Part shown: positions 8,181 through 15,586 of the stretch, in pieces
Layout: each line of letters opens with the position of its first letter
Position numbering within the stretch: position 1 is the stretch's first letter
Origin: Agromyces bracchium
GTDB lineage: Bacteria > Actinomycetota > Actinomycetes > Actinomycetales > Microbacteriaceae
Direction: 5' to 3'
Assembly: GCF_009709675.1 (NCBI RefSeq)
Contig: NZ_WMLB01000045.1
Coordinates: 1 to 63,899, forward strand
DNA length: 63,899 bases
The notes under the pieces: model-generated
What the model was told of the DNA's origin: nothing
Seen by the model: the letters and a program-made list of their open reading frames with translations, nothing else
The model's database searches: none
Translations under genes and position numbers: made by a program

Positions 8181-9500
8181 TCACTGGACGGTGTAGCCCA
8201 CCGACTCTGCCTGATTGACGAGCTCCTCGCCGAATGCGGCGATGGCATCGGGCATGGTGCCGCCGGAGATGAGCGTGGGGCTCACCTTCTCGGTCCAGAC
8301 CGAACCCGTGTCGTACAGCATGTAGGCGTAGGGCTGGACTGCGGACGCGGCGTCCTTGAAGGCCTGCTGCACGGTCGGGATGTCGGCGAAGTAGGCGTCC
8401 GCTTCGATCTTGGCCAGCCACGCATCCTGCACGGGGCCGTATCCGGGAAGGCCCGTCGAGAGGTCGACCTGCCAACGCGGGTCCGTGGCGACGAAGGTCG
8501 CGAACGTGAGGGCGTTCTCGAGCTGCTTGCCCGTGATGTGCGAGGAGACGCCCCAGAGGCCGCCGCCCTCGTTGCCGGTCGACGGCGACGACTCGCCGTC
8601 CCAGGCGAGCGGCGCGACCGCGCTCATCTCGCCGGCCGGGATCTGCCAGGTGTCGCGGAAGAGGTAGTTGCCCCACCACACCGCTCCGGGGCTCATGACC
8701 AGGTTGACGCCCGCCTCGGCCGCGTCGCCGTCGAAGATGCCCTGGGTCGAGAGCGCACCGCCGTCGTACATCTCGGTGAGGAGCTCGGTCGCGCGCTCGC
8801 AGTTCGGGTCGGAGAGGTCGATGTGCGCCTCGCTCTCGGACACGCGATCGTTCGTCGGGCAGTTCGCGCCCTGCAGGTAGCGGTTGATCGCGTAGGCGTC
8901 GCCCAGGAAGCCGCTGATCTTGCCGGGGTGCTCCTCGGCGATGGTCACGGCGAGGTCGGCGTACTCCTCCCACGTGGTGGGCAGGGTGTAGCCGTTGTCG
9001 TCGAAGAACTTCTTGTTGTACCAGAAGACGTCCGGAGCGGCGTCGTTGCGGAGACAGCGGATCTGGCCGTCGATCTCGCAGAACGAGAGGACGGCGGGGT
9101 CGTAGCCCTCGATGACGTCCGGCAGGAGGTCGGTGAGGTCGGCCGCGTAGTTGCTCGACGAGTTCGTCGCCCACGCGATGTCGTCGTTCGACGGGAAGAA
9201 GATCGCGTCGGGCCATCCGGAGCCGGCCGAGTCGAAGTTCGCGAAGGACTGCTTGACCGTCTTGCCGCCGACCGTGCCGTCGATCTGCACGACGTCGATC
9301 TCGATGTCGGGATAGGCCTCCTGGAAGGCCTCGGCCGCGGGGACGCGGGGCGGGTCGACCCAGACGGTGATCTTGCCGCCGGAGTCGGTCTGGGCGGAGG
9401 TCTCGGCTGTGTCGCCGGCGGCGCACCCGGACAGGACGAGCGCGGCAGCGGCGATCGCCGCGACCCCCGCGCTCGCCGAGAGGAACCTCGTGGTCTTCAT
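8181..9500 (-). CDS. Sugar ABC transporter substrate-binding lipoprotein
   Basis: This 439-residue extracellular solute-binding protein (family 1) has a lipoprotein signal peptide ending in VLSGC (Cys near residue 25). The mature part shows usual SBP features such as WEEYADLAVTIAEEHPGKI and NKKFFDDNGYTLPTTW. I chose the ATG at 9500 because AAGGAG lies five bases before it; a GTG six bases upstream would overlap that ribosome-binding site. It is the first gene of the importer operon and is preceded by a promoter bracketed by two LacI-type operators. The substrate cannot be read from the sequence; the context suggests a sugar acid or deoxy sugar. Confidence 0.9.
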   Translation of the reverse strand: MKTTRFLSASAGVAAIAAAALVLSGCAAGDTAETSAQTDSGGKITVWVDPPRVPAAEAFQEAYPDIEIDVVQIDGTVGGKTVKQSFANFDSAGSGWPDAIFFPSNDDIAWATNSSSNYAADLTDLLPDVIEGYDPAVLSFCEIDGQIRCLRNDAAPDVFWYNKKFFDDNGYTLPTTWEEYADLAVTIAEEHPGKISGFLGDAYAINRYLQGANCPTNDRVSESEAHIDLSDPNCERATELLTEMYDGGALSTQGIFDGDAAEAGVNLVMSPGAVWWGNYLFRDTWQIPAGEMSAVAPLAWDGESSPSTGNEGGGLWGVSSHITGKQLENALTFATFVATDPRWQVDLSTGLPGYGPVQDAWLAKIEADAYFADIPTVQQAFKDAASAVQPYAYMLYDTGSVWTEKVSPTLISGGTMPDAIAAFGEELVNQAESVGYTVQ

Positions 9501-9586
9501 TGACACTCCTTGGATGAGGTGGCGCGGACATCACGCCGTCGTGGTTGTCGTGGTCGGTCGGAGCTTGCCGGGTCCCGGCCTTGGGG

Positions 9587-9603
9587 TGCTCAAACGTTAT
9601 ACC
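9587..9603. promoter_or_regulatory. LacI-type operator O1 of the ABC importer operon
   Basis: The sequence TGCTCAAACGTTATACC has one perfect half-site (TGCTCAAAC) and a degenerate second half around the central CG. It overlaps the -10 box of the importer promoter. Its centre is 30 bp, about three helical turns, from that of the second operator. Confidence 0.65.
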
Positions 9604-9623
9604 ACCCTTGCACCTCAAAGCAA
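9596..9623 (-). promoter_or_regulatory. promoter of the ABC importer operon
   Basis: On the minus strand TTGCTT (-35, at 9618-9623) and TATAAC (-10, at 9596-9601) are separated by 16 bases. One operator covers the -35 box and the other covers the -10 box, a geometry that suits repression. Transcription would start near 9589, giving a leader of about 90 bases. Confidence 0.6.
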
Positions 9624-9634
9624 ACGTTTGAGCA
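9619..9634. promoter_or_regulatory. LacI-type operator O2 of the ABC importer operon
   Basis: AGCAAACGTTTGAGCA carries the palindromic core CAAACGTTTG and one perfect outer half (GTTTGAGCA). It overlaps the -35 box. The same word occurs upstream of the gene at 10461-11660 and, as CAATCGTTTG, upstream of the CoA-transferase gene. Confidence 0.7.
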
Positions 9635-9761
9635 ACTTCTGAGCCGGGAGTTTCCAGCGCGGTCGATCGTACTAGAGATCAGATGAATATGGGAACGGCA
9701 ATCGAAAATCCGCCCCGAATCGGAATGATTGGTCGGAGAGATTGGATAAATCGGGTGCGAA

Positions 9762-9795
9762 GCGGCCGGAGGCGCAACCTGTCGCCTCCGGCCGC
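9762..9795 (-). terminator. terminator hairpin of the RraA-like gene
   Basis: Thirteen-base perfect arms (GCGGCCGGAGGCG and complement) flank an eight-base loop, ten bases beyond the stop of the minus-strand gene. Confidence 0.65.
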
Positions 9796-9805
9796 CCTCG
9801 TCTCG

Positions 9806-10474
9806 TCAGAGCACGCGGTGGCGGTCCCAGACCGCCCTCAGCGACTCGCCCGCGAGCAGCTCCGCGAGCACGGTCGACTCCCGCGCCGCTCGGTCGCGCG
9901 CCAGTGCGAGCACGGTTGCCTCGTGCTCGCGCGGCACGACCACCGCGCCGTCGTCGTCGGCCATGAGCAGGTCGCCGGGAGCGATGCGCACCCCGCCGAG
10001 CACCACGTCGACGTCGTGCGCGATGACGCGCATGCGCGCCCGGTAGTCGATCGGCCGACGAGATGCCGAGAACGCCGGGAACCCGAGCGCGGCGATCCGA
10101 TCGGTGTCGCGCAGGTTGCCGTCGGTGACGACGCCCGCAGCACCCGAGCCAAGCGCTGCAGCGCTGAACAACTCGCCCCAGAACGCCGAGTCGTTGCTGC
10201 GATCGGTCGCGACGACGACGAACTGGCCCTCCCCGATGCCGTCGATGAAGTCGATCGCGTCGCGGTAGGGATCCTCCGGGTCGTCCTCGAGCGCGGGCGC
10301 GAACCGCACGGTGCGGGCCCGCCCGATCGCACGGGTGCCGGGCACGAGCGGTGCGAGCCTCTGCTGCAGCACCTGGTCGCGCAGGCCAGTCGCGTCGCAC
10401 GAGTCGCTCAGGATGGCCGTGGACAGCCGCTCGTCGCCGGGCAGCGGCGTGAAGCCCGAATCACCGGATGACAT
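9806..10474 (-). CDS. RraA-family protein (putative 2-keto acid aldolase/lyase)
   Basis: This 222-residue protein shows the family signature GVVTDGNLRD (the G-x3-D-G-x2-R-D motif), whose Arg and Asp bind the keto acid and Mg2+ in 4-hydroxy-4-methyl-2-oxoglutarate / 4-carboxy-4-hydroxy-2-oxoadipate aldolases. RraA itself, which regulates RNase E, shares the fold. Placed directly behind an enolase-superfamily dehydratase gene and overlapping it by 14 bases, it more likely cleaves the 2-keto-3-deoxy product of that enzyme than regulates RNA decay. That role is inference. The ATG at 10474 (MSSGDSGF) was chosen because upstream sequence in frame is Arg/Ser-rich and unlike the family. Confidence 0.8.
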   Translation of the reverse strand: MSSGDSGFTPLPGDERLSTAILSDSCDATGLRDQVLQQRLAPLVPGTRAIGRARTVRFAPALEDDPEDPYRDAIDFIDGIGEGQFVVVATDRSNDSAFWGELFSAAALGSGAAGVVTDGNLRDTDRIAALGFPAFSASRRPIDYRARMRVIAHDVDVVLGGVRIAPGDLLMADDDGAVVVPREHEATVLALARDRAARESTVLAELLAGESLRAVWDRHRVL

Positions 10475-11660
10475 GTCCACCCCCCGGGCGGAAGGCGAAC
10501 CGCTGCTCGATGTCCGCGGTGAGCTGCACCCCGAGGCCCGGTGCCGACGGCGCGCCGATCGTTCCGTCGACGAAGTCGACCGGCTCGACCCTGAGCGCGT
10601 CACGGAGCGGGTTCGGCAATGTGCAGAACTCGAAGAGCTCGACCGACGGCTCGGCGAACACGGTGTGCAGGTTGGCCGCGAAGGTCACCGCGCTCCCCCA
10701 CACGTGGGGAACGCAGTCGACGGATGCCTCGCACGCGATGGCCGCGACGCGCGAGAACGCGCGCGGCCCTCCGACGAACGTCACGTCGGGCTGGACGATG
10801 TCGACACCGGCGGCGGCGACGAGTTCGGCGAACTCGCGCACGGTGCCGTTCGACTCGACGCCCGAGACGGGCACGTCGACCGAGGCGCGCACGCGGGCGA
10901 ACCCGGCGACGTCGTCGGCCTGGCAGGGCTCCTCGTACCAGCGTGCGCCGAGCCCCGCGGCATGCCGTCCCACGCGGATGGCGTCCTCGACCGACCAGGG
11001 CGATGACGCGCAGGCCTGGACCGCATCGATGATGAAGCGCCCACCCTCCGGCAGCCCGGCGACGACATGGTCGAGCAGGTCGATCGTCGTGTCCGGGTCG
11101 GACATCGCGCGGAACTTCACGGTCTCGAAACCGGTGGCGAACTGCTCCGCGGCCCATCCGGCGACCTCGTCGAAGGTCGTTCCGAGTCCGCCGCTCGCGT
11201 AGGCCTCGATGCGCCTGCGCTTCGCGCCGCCGAGGATCTCGTACGCCGGCACCCCCTCGCGCTTCGCGACGGCGTCGAGCACGGCGGTCTCGATGGCGCC
11301 GGCGACGCCGCTCAGGATGCCGCCGCGCGACCAGAACGCCGTGTAGGCGCGGAGGTGATCGGCGACGTCCAGCGGGGAGCCGAACGCGACGTCGACGAGG
11401 TACGGGCGGAAGGCCTCGACGATGCCGGGGACGGCCGTCGCGGCCATGATCCCGGCGCCGGCCTCGCCGATCCCGCGCGTGCCGTCGGCGAGTTCAACCT
11501 CGACGAGCGCGGCATCCCACGATCGGATCGTGCCGCCGACCCAGACGAGCTCGTCGCCGCGGTCGTAGCGGTGCGACAACAGCACAGCTCGGACATTTCG
11601 GACGGTTGCGGACAGGTCGCTCATCGTCGAGGCGCTCCTCAGGCTCTGGATCGGTTGCAT
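10461..11660 (-). CDS. Enolase-superfamily enzyme, mandelate racemase/muconate lactonizing type
   Basis: This 399-residue sugar-acid dehydratase or epimerase candidate shows the superfamily catalytic residues: a K-x-R pair in ETVKFRAM, metal ligands in FIIDAVQA, RWYEEPC and SGVESNG, and a His in VPHVWGS. The substrate is not evident; L-fuconate-, galactarate- or related acid-specific members share this layout. It precedes and overlaps the RraA-like gene, suggesting a dehydratase plus aldolase pair. The ATG at 11660 lies seven bases from a TATCGT -10 box, which would make the message leaderless. An internal ATG at 11624 with GAGGAG ten bases before it is an equally reasonable start. Confidence 0.8.
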   Translation of the reverse strand: MQPIQSLRSASTMSDLSATVRNVRAVLLSHRYDRGDELVWVGGTIRSWDAALVEVELADGTRGIGEAGAGIMAATAVPGIVEAFRPYLVDVAFGSPLDVADHLRAYTAFWSRGGILSGVAGAIETAVLDAVAKREGVPAYEILGGAKRRRIEAYASGGLGTTFDEVAGWAAEQFATGFETVKFRAMSDPDTTIDLLDHVVAGLPEGGRFIIDAVQACASSPWSVEDAIRVGRHAAGLGARWYEEPCQADDVAGFARVRASVDVPVSGVESNGTVREFAELVAAAGVDIVQPDVTFVGGPRAFSRVAAIACEASVDCVPHVWGSAVTFAANLHTVFAEPSVELFEFCTLPNPLRDALRVEPVDFVDGTIGAPSAPGLGVQLTADIEQRFAFRPGGGHVIR

Positions 11661-11667
11661 GTCGGCG

Positions 11668-11696
11668 ACGATAGCTGCTCAAACGTTTGATCACAA
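11668..11696 (-). promoter_or_regulatory. promoter of the enolase-superfamily/RraA unit
   Basis: On the minus strand TTGTGA (11691-11696) and TATCGT (11668-11673) are separated by exactly 17 bases. The LacI-type operator fills the spacer, and the ATG at 11660 begins seven bases after the -10 box. Confidence 0.6.
11676..11693. promoter_or_regulatory. LacI-type operator of the enolase-superfamily/RraA unit
   Basis: TGCTCAAACGTTTGATCA is an 18-base palindrome with one mismatch around a central CG. It matches the sites before the ABC importer and before the CoA-transferase gene, and it covers the spacer between -35 and -10. Confidence 0.75.
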
Positions 11697-11698
11697 GA

Positions 11699-11709
11699 AT
11701 TGGTCCGAT
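11699..11709. promoter_or_regulatory. possible GntR-type operator
   Basis: ATTGGTCCGAT is an 11-base palindrome (ATYGGWCCRAT) between the divergent enolase-superfamily and GntR genes. FadR-subfamily regulators often bind TTGGT...ACCAA-like words, so autoregulation is possible. This is a single weak site. Confidence 0.3.
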
Positions 11710-11740
11710 GAACCTGGCGGATGGCCACGAGGCCGCGCCC

Positions 11741-11746
11741 TAGGAT
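11741..11746 (+). promoter_or_regulatory. -10 box of a leaderless promoter (GntR gene)
   Basis: TAGGAT lies six bases before the ATG at 11753. No ribosome-binding site is present. The -35 region is weak. Confidence 0.4.
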
Positions 11747-11752
11747 GACGCC

Positions 11753-12493
11753 ATGTCCGAAGCGCCCGGCACCGCCCGATCCCAGACCGACGTCGTCATC
11801 CAGGGGATCAAGGACATGCTGACGCGGGGCGAGCTGAAGCCGGGGTCGCGACTGCCCATCGAGAAGGACCTCGCCGCGATGCTCAACGTCTCCCGCGGAT
11901 CGCTGCGCGAGGGCGTGCGCGCGCTCGCGACGCTCGGCGTGCTCGAGACGCGCCAGGGCGACGGCACGTACGTAACCTCGCTCGACCCGGCCGCACTGCT
12001 CAGCCCGCTCGGATTCCTCGCCGACCTGCAGCAGCCCGCCCACGCCGCCGACCTCCTCGCCGTCCGCCGCGTGCTCGAGGCCGAGAGCGTCTCGCTCGCG
12101 GCGACCCGCATCACCGACGAGCAGCTCGAAGACCTCGAGGCGATCCTCGCGAGGGTCGACCGCACGCTCGAGGACGAGGACGAGGACGAGATGGACCTCG
12201 AGGAGTTCATCAACACCGACACCGAGTTCCATCGCGCGATCGCGGCGGCGAGCGGGAACCCTCCCCTGGCCGCGCTCGTCGACGCCCTCGTCGGGCGGAC
12301 GTTCCGCGCGCGTCTCTGGCGCGCCATCAGCAACCGCGGGTCGGTCCGCGAGACCCAGCGCGAGCACCGGGCCATCCTCGACGAGCTCGCCCGTCGCGAC
12401 CCGGGTCGCGCGAGCATCCGCATGTCGACGCACCTGCTCGGGGTCGAGCAGTTCAGCGCCGAGCACGCGGCCGAGGATCCGGAAGCGGGCTGA
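11753..12493 (+). CDS. GntR-family regulator, FadR subfamily
   Basis: The 246-residue protein has an N-terminal winged helix (about 10-75; LKPGSRLPIEKDLAAMLNVS, then RGSLREGVRALATLGVLETR) and a C-terminal all-helical FCD ligand domain (about 90-235) with the metal-type His/Asp positions in DTEFHRAIA and EHRAILDELA. FadR/FCD proteins usually sense carboxylic acids or sugar acids. It lies between two divergent or convergent enolase-superfamily genes and is probably their pathway-specific repressor. The message appears leaderless. Confidence 0.85.
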   Translation: MSEAPGTARSQTDVVIQGIKDMLTRGELKPGSRLPIEKDLAAMLNVSRGSLREGVRALATLGVLETRQGDGTYVTSLDPAALLSPLGFLADLQQPAHAADLLAVRRVLEAESVSLAATRITDEQLEDLEAILARVDRTLEDEDEDEMDLEEFINTDTEFHRAIAAASGNPPLAALVDALVGRTFRARLWRAISNRGSVRETQREHRAILDELARRDPGRASIRMSTHLLGVEQFSAEHAAEDPEAG

Positions 12494-12524
12494 ACGGCGG
12501 CCGTCGGCGGCGCGCGCTGCGCCC

Positions 12525-13853
12525 CTACGCCGCGGGCCGCGACACCGGCGCCGTCGGGTTCGCCCAGTACTCCCCGTCGGGGAAGGCGTACTGCGCGACG
12601 GACGCCTCGTGCATCTCGGCGCTGTATCCGGGCTGCGACGGCATCGTGTAGTGGCCGTTCTCGACGATGCACGGGTCGACGAAGTGCTCGTGCAGGTGGT
12701 CGACGAACTCCGTCACCCGGTTCTCGAGCGTGCCGGAGACGCACACGTAGTCGAAGATCGACAGGTGCTGCACGAGCTCGCACAGGCCGACGCCCCCGGC
12801 GTGCGGGCACACGGGCACGCCGAACTTCTGCGCCATCAGGTACACCGCGAGGATCTCGTTGACGCTCGCCAGGCGCGCCGAATCGAGTTGGCAGTAGTCG
12901 ATCGCGCCGGCCTGGAACATCTGCTTGAAGAGCACCCGGTTCATGCCGTGCTCACCCGTGGCGACGCCGATCGGCGCGACCGCCTTCCGCACCGCCGCAT
13001 GGCCGAGCACGTCGTCGGGGCTCGTCGGCTCCTCGATCCACATGGGCTCGAACTCGGCGAGCCGGCCCACCCACTCGATGGCCTGGGGGACGTCCCACAC
13101 CTGGTTCGCGTCGATCATGAGGTTCGCGTCCCAGCCGATCACCTCGCGCGCGATGCGCAGGCGGCGGATGTCGTCCTCGACGTCCGACCCGACCTTGAGC
13201 TTCACGTGCCGATAGCCCTCATCGACCGCCTCCTGCAGCAGTCGTCGCAGCTTGTCGTCCGAGTAGCCGAGCCACCCGGCGCTCGTCGTGTAGCAGGGGT
13301 ACCCGCCGCGGGACTCGAGGTCGGCGATGCGCTCGGCCCGGGTCGGCGCCTTCTCGGCGAGGATCGCGATGGCCTCGTCGCGCGTGAGGGCGTCGGAGAG
13401 GTAGCGGAGGTCCGCGGCGTCGACGAGCTGCTCGGGGCTCATCTCGGCGAGCAGGCGCCAGAGCGGCTTCCGTGCCACACGGGCCGCGAGGTCCCACATC
13501 GCGTTCATGACGGCAGCCATGGCGAGGTGGACGACGCCCTTCTCGGGGCCGAGCCAGCGCAGCTGCGAGTCGGACGACAGTTCGCGGTACACCGCACCGA
13601 GGTCCGCCACGGACTCCTCGACCGATCGTCCGACGAGCGGCAGCCCGCGCTGACGGGCCGCCTCGACGCACAGGTCGTTGCCGCGGCCGATCGTGAAGGT
13701 GAATCCGTAGCCGTGCACGTCGGGATCGTCGGTGTGGATCACCACGTAGGCGGCGGAGTAGTCGCCGTCCTTGTTCATGGCGTCGGACCCGTCCATGCTC
13801 AGCGAGGTCGGGAACCGGACGTCGTGCGCGGTCACGGCGGTGATGGTGGTCAT
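12525..13853 (-). CDS. L-fuconate dehydratase-like enolase-superfamily enzyme
   Basis: The 442-residue sequence matches the FucD/ENOSF1 group: the N-terminal signature [15 protein letters not shown] followed by DYSAAYVVI, the base pair in HVKLKVG (K-x-K), Mg ligands in [19 protein letters not shown] and ATGEHG, and the catalytic His in CPHAGGVGL. FucD removes water from L-fuconate to give 2-keto-3-deoxy-L-fuconate in the non-phosphorylative L-fucose route. The length agrees with the family (about 430-440). It is transcribed toward the GntR gene. A double palindrome lies upstream at 14017-14036. The exact acid substrate (L-fuconate or a stereo-related acid) is inferred from family resemblance. 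Confidence 0.88.
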   Translation of the reverse strand: MTTITAVTAHDVRFPTSLSMDGSDAMNKDGDYSAAYVVIHTDDPDVHGYGFTFTIGRGNDLCVEAARQRGLPLVGRSVEESVADLGAVYRELSSDSQLRWLGPEKGVVHLAMAAVMNAMWDLAARVARKPLWRLLAEMSPEQLVDAADLRYLSDALTRDEAIAILAEKAPTRAERIADLESRGGYPCYTTSAGWLGYSDDKLRRLLQEAVDEGYRHVKLKVGSDVEDDIRRLRIAREVIGWDANLMIDANQVWDVPQAIEWVGRLAEFEPMWIEEPTSPDDVLGHAAVRKAVAPIGVATGEHGMNRVLFKQMFQAGAIDYCQLDSARLASVNEILAVYLMAQKFGVPVCPHAGGVGLCELVQHLSIFDYVCVSGTLENRVTEFVDHLHEHFVDPCIVENGHYTMPSQPGYSAEMHEASVAQYAFPDGEYWANPTAPVSRPAA

Positions 13854-14016
13854 GTCGTGGGCTTCCTGGGACTGCCGCGCGACGGGCGAGATCGCTGCAC
13901 CGAGGGCGGGGACGGACGTGTGTGAGGTCGTTCGAATCGCCGACCGACGTACGGGGAACCGCGCCTCTTCGCGAGGGACCGCATCCGCGCCGTTCGACGA
14001 TTCCCCACTCTAGCCG

Positions 14017-14036
14017 ATTCATTGGATGAATTCATC
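14017..14036. promoter_or_regulatory. overlapping palindromes upstream of the fuconate dehydratase gene
   Basis: ATTCATTGGATGAAT (perfect 6-bp arms, 3-bp centre) overlaps GATGAATTCATC (perfect 12-bp palindrome). They lie about 165 bases before the start of the dehydratase gene and 54 bases beyond the end of the LacI gene, in an AT-richer island. A binding site for the neighbouring GntR regulator is plausible but not shown. Confidence 0.45.
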
Positions 14037-14090
14037 GATTTTCTCGGCAGCACGAGAGAATCAGACCGGATGGTCGCGAATAGATCAGTC

Positions 14091-15113
14091 CTATCGGCGA
14101 GCGGCCGTCGGCTCGGCCGTGGACTCGCGCACGATGAGCTCGGGGGCGGGCTCGCGCACCACGTGGTCGGCGAGGTCGCCCGTCTCGATCCGCTTCAGGA
14201 TCGCCTGCACGGCCTGCCGTCCCAGCTCCGCGAGGGGCATGCGGACGGTCGTGAGCGGCGGCCAGGCATTCGCGGCCGTCCACGCGTCGTGCATCGCCAC
14301 GATCGACAGGTCGTGCGGGACGCCGAGCCCGAGGCGCCGCGCCTCCAGCAGGGCACCGTGCGCCGCGTTCACGTTCGCGACGACGATCGCCGTCGGCGAC
14401 TCGTCGAGTCCGGCGAGGAGCGCCATCGCCGCTCCGCCCTGCTTCGGCTCGTATCCGAGCCGTGTCACGAGACCCTCCGCGACCTCCAGCCCCGCGTCCG
14501 CCATCGCCGCACGGAACCCCGCCTCGCGGCGCTGGCCCGAGTCGGAGCGCGGAAGCCCGCCGACGAATCCGATGCGCCGGTGCCCGAGCCCGATCAGGTG
14601 CTCGGTCGCGATCCGGATGCCGCGACCGTCGTCGAGGGTCACCGAGCCCACGTGGTCGGGGTGCACGGAGTTGATGAAGATGATCGGCAACGGCGCCGCG
14701 AGGAGGATCCTCAGGTCCTCGGCCCGCATGGCGTCGCCCACCTGCAGCAACACCCCGTCCACGCGGCCCTCGCCGATGAGCCGCGGGATGGTGTCCTCGC
14801 CCTCGGGCATGCCCTCGGTGCGCGCGATGAGCACCATGTTCCCGTGTGCGAGCGCCTCCTCCTCGACCCCGCGCATCAACTCGGCGAAGATCGCGTTCGT
14901 CACGTCGGGCACGACGAGGCCGATCACGTTGGTGCGCGAGGACTTCAGCGCGCGTGCGGCGAAGTTCGGTCGGTAGTCGAGTTCGCGGGCCGCGTCGTGG
15001 ATCCGCTGTCTCGTCGCGGCACTCACGCGGGCGCTCGGCGCGTCGCTCAGGACGCGCGAGACGGCCGAGACCGAGACTCCCGCGCGGGCGGCGACGTCGC
15101 TCAGGGTGGCCAT
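14091..15113 (-). CDS. LacI-family transcriptional regulator (sugar-acid regulon)
   Basis: The 340-residue regulator starts with the LacI helix-turn-helix and hinge (TLSDVAARAGVSVSAVSRVL, then YRPNFAARALKSSRT), followed by a periplasmic-binding-protein-like sensor (about 60-335; IGLVVPDVTNAIFAELMRGV, RRIGFVGG). It follows the MaoC gene by four bases, as last gene of the CaiB cluster, and also has its own TACACT -10 box six bases from the ATG. It is the best candidate to bind the TGMTCAAWCGTTTGAKCA palindromes found before three nearby units, because the 5' end of its own cluster carries two of them. Confidence 0.88.
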   Translation of the reverse strand: MATLSDVAARAGVSVSAVSRVLSDAPSARVSAATRQRIHDAARELDYRPNFAARALKSSRTNVIGLVVPDVTNAIFAELMRGVEEEALAHGNMVLIARTEGMPEGEDTIPRLIGEGRVDGVLLQVGDAMRAEDLRILLAAPLPIIFINSVHPDHVGSVTLDDGRGIRIATEHLIGLGHRRIGFVGGLPRSDSGQRREAGFRAAMADAGLEVAEGLVTRLGYEPKQGGAAMALLAGLDESPTAIVVANVNAAHGALLEARRLGLGVPHDLSIVAMHDAWTAANAWPPLTTVRMPLAELGRQAVQAILKRIETGDLADHVVREPAPELIVRESTAEPTAARR

Positions 15114-15117
15114 GCGC

Positions 15118-15585
15118 TCAGTGTAGGGACTCGACCGCGGCGCGACGGTTCACGAGGTAGAGGTGCGTCAGCACCAGGACCGTCTCGCCGCGCTGGTTCA
15201 CGACCGTCACGAGCTCGTGCACGTACCCGTACTGGTCGGGTCGCTTCGCGTGGCCGGCCTTGTCGGTGATCTCGGCCGTCACCGTGATCGTGTCGCCGAT
15301 GAACACCGGGCGGATGAACCGGATGCGGTCGTACCCGTAGCTCATCGACTGCGGATTGATTTCGCCGGCCGTCATGCCCACCGCGACCGACAGGATGAGC
15401 GTGCCGTGGGCGATCCGCTGTCCGGCCGGCTGCGTCGCCATCCACTCCGCGTCCATGTGGTGCGGGAAGAAGTCGCCCGTCTGGCCCGCGTGCAGCACGA
15501 TGTCGGCCTCGGTGATCGTGCGGCCGACGGTCTCGCGCCGCTCGCCGATCTCGATGTCCTCGAACCAGCGGTCGATCGTCTGCAT
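15118..15585 (-). CDS. MaoC-like (R)-hydratase/dehydratase
   Basis: This 155-residue single hot-dog-fold protein of the MaoC family carries the hydratase-type catalytic region [12 protein letters not shown] (Asp and His) and [10 protein letters not shown]. Members hydrate or dehydrate acyl-CoA thioesters. It begins one base after the stop of the binding-protein-like gene, so it is co-translated. The neighbouring class III CoA-transferase suggests that an acid is first converted to its CoA ester and then hydrated or dehydrated here. The acyl group is unknown. Confidence 0.85.
   Translation of the reverse strand: MQTIDRWFEDIEIGERRETVGRTITEADIVLHAGQTGDFFPHHMDAEWMATQPAGQRIAHGTLILSVAVGMTAGEINPQSMSYGYDRIRFIRPVFIGDTITVTAEITDKAGHAKRPDQYGYVHELVTVVNQRGETVLVLTHLYLVNRRAAVESLH
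15120..15125 (-). promoter_or_regulatory. -10 box of a leaderless promoter (LacI gene)
   Basis: TACACT lies six bases before the ATG at 15113 and overlaps the MaoC stop codon. It could give the regulator a basal promoter independent of the operon. Confidence 0.4.
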
Positions 15586-15586
15586 G

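Larger units (their letters stand above)
9501..9805. other. intergenic control region between the RraA-like gene and the importer operon
   Basis: These 305 bases hold the importer promoter with its two operators (about 9587-9634) and, near 9762-9795, the terminator of the RraA-like gene. Between them lies an AT-richer stretch (9660-9760) with several near-repeats of GATTGG but no clear palindrome. No gene is visible. Confidence 0.6.

Noticed and set aside
9806..10603. Longer start for the RraA-like gene (10603)
   Set aside because: The extra 43 residues are Arg/Ser-rich mirror-frame sequence inside the upstream gene; the ATG at 10474 matches the family start.
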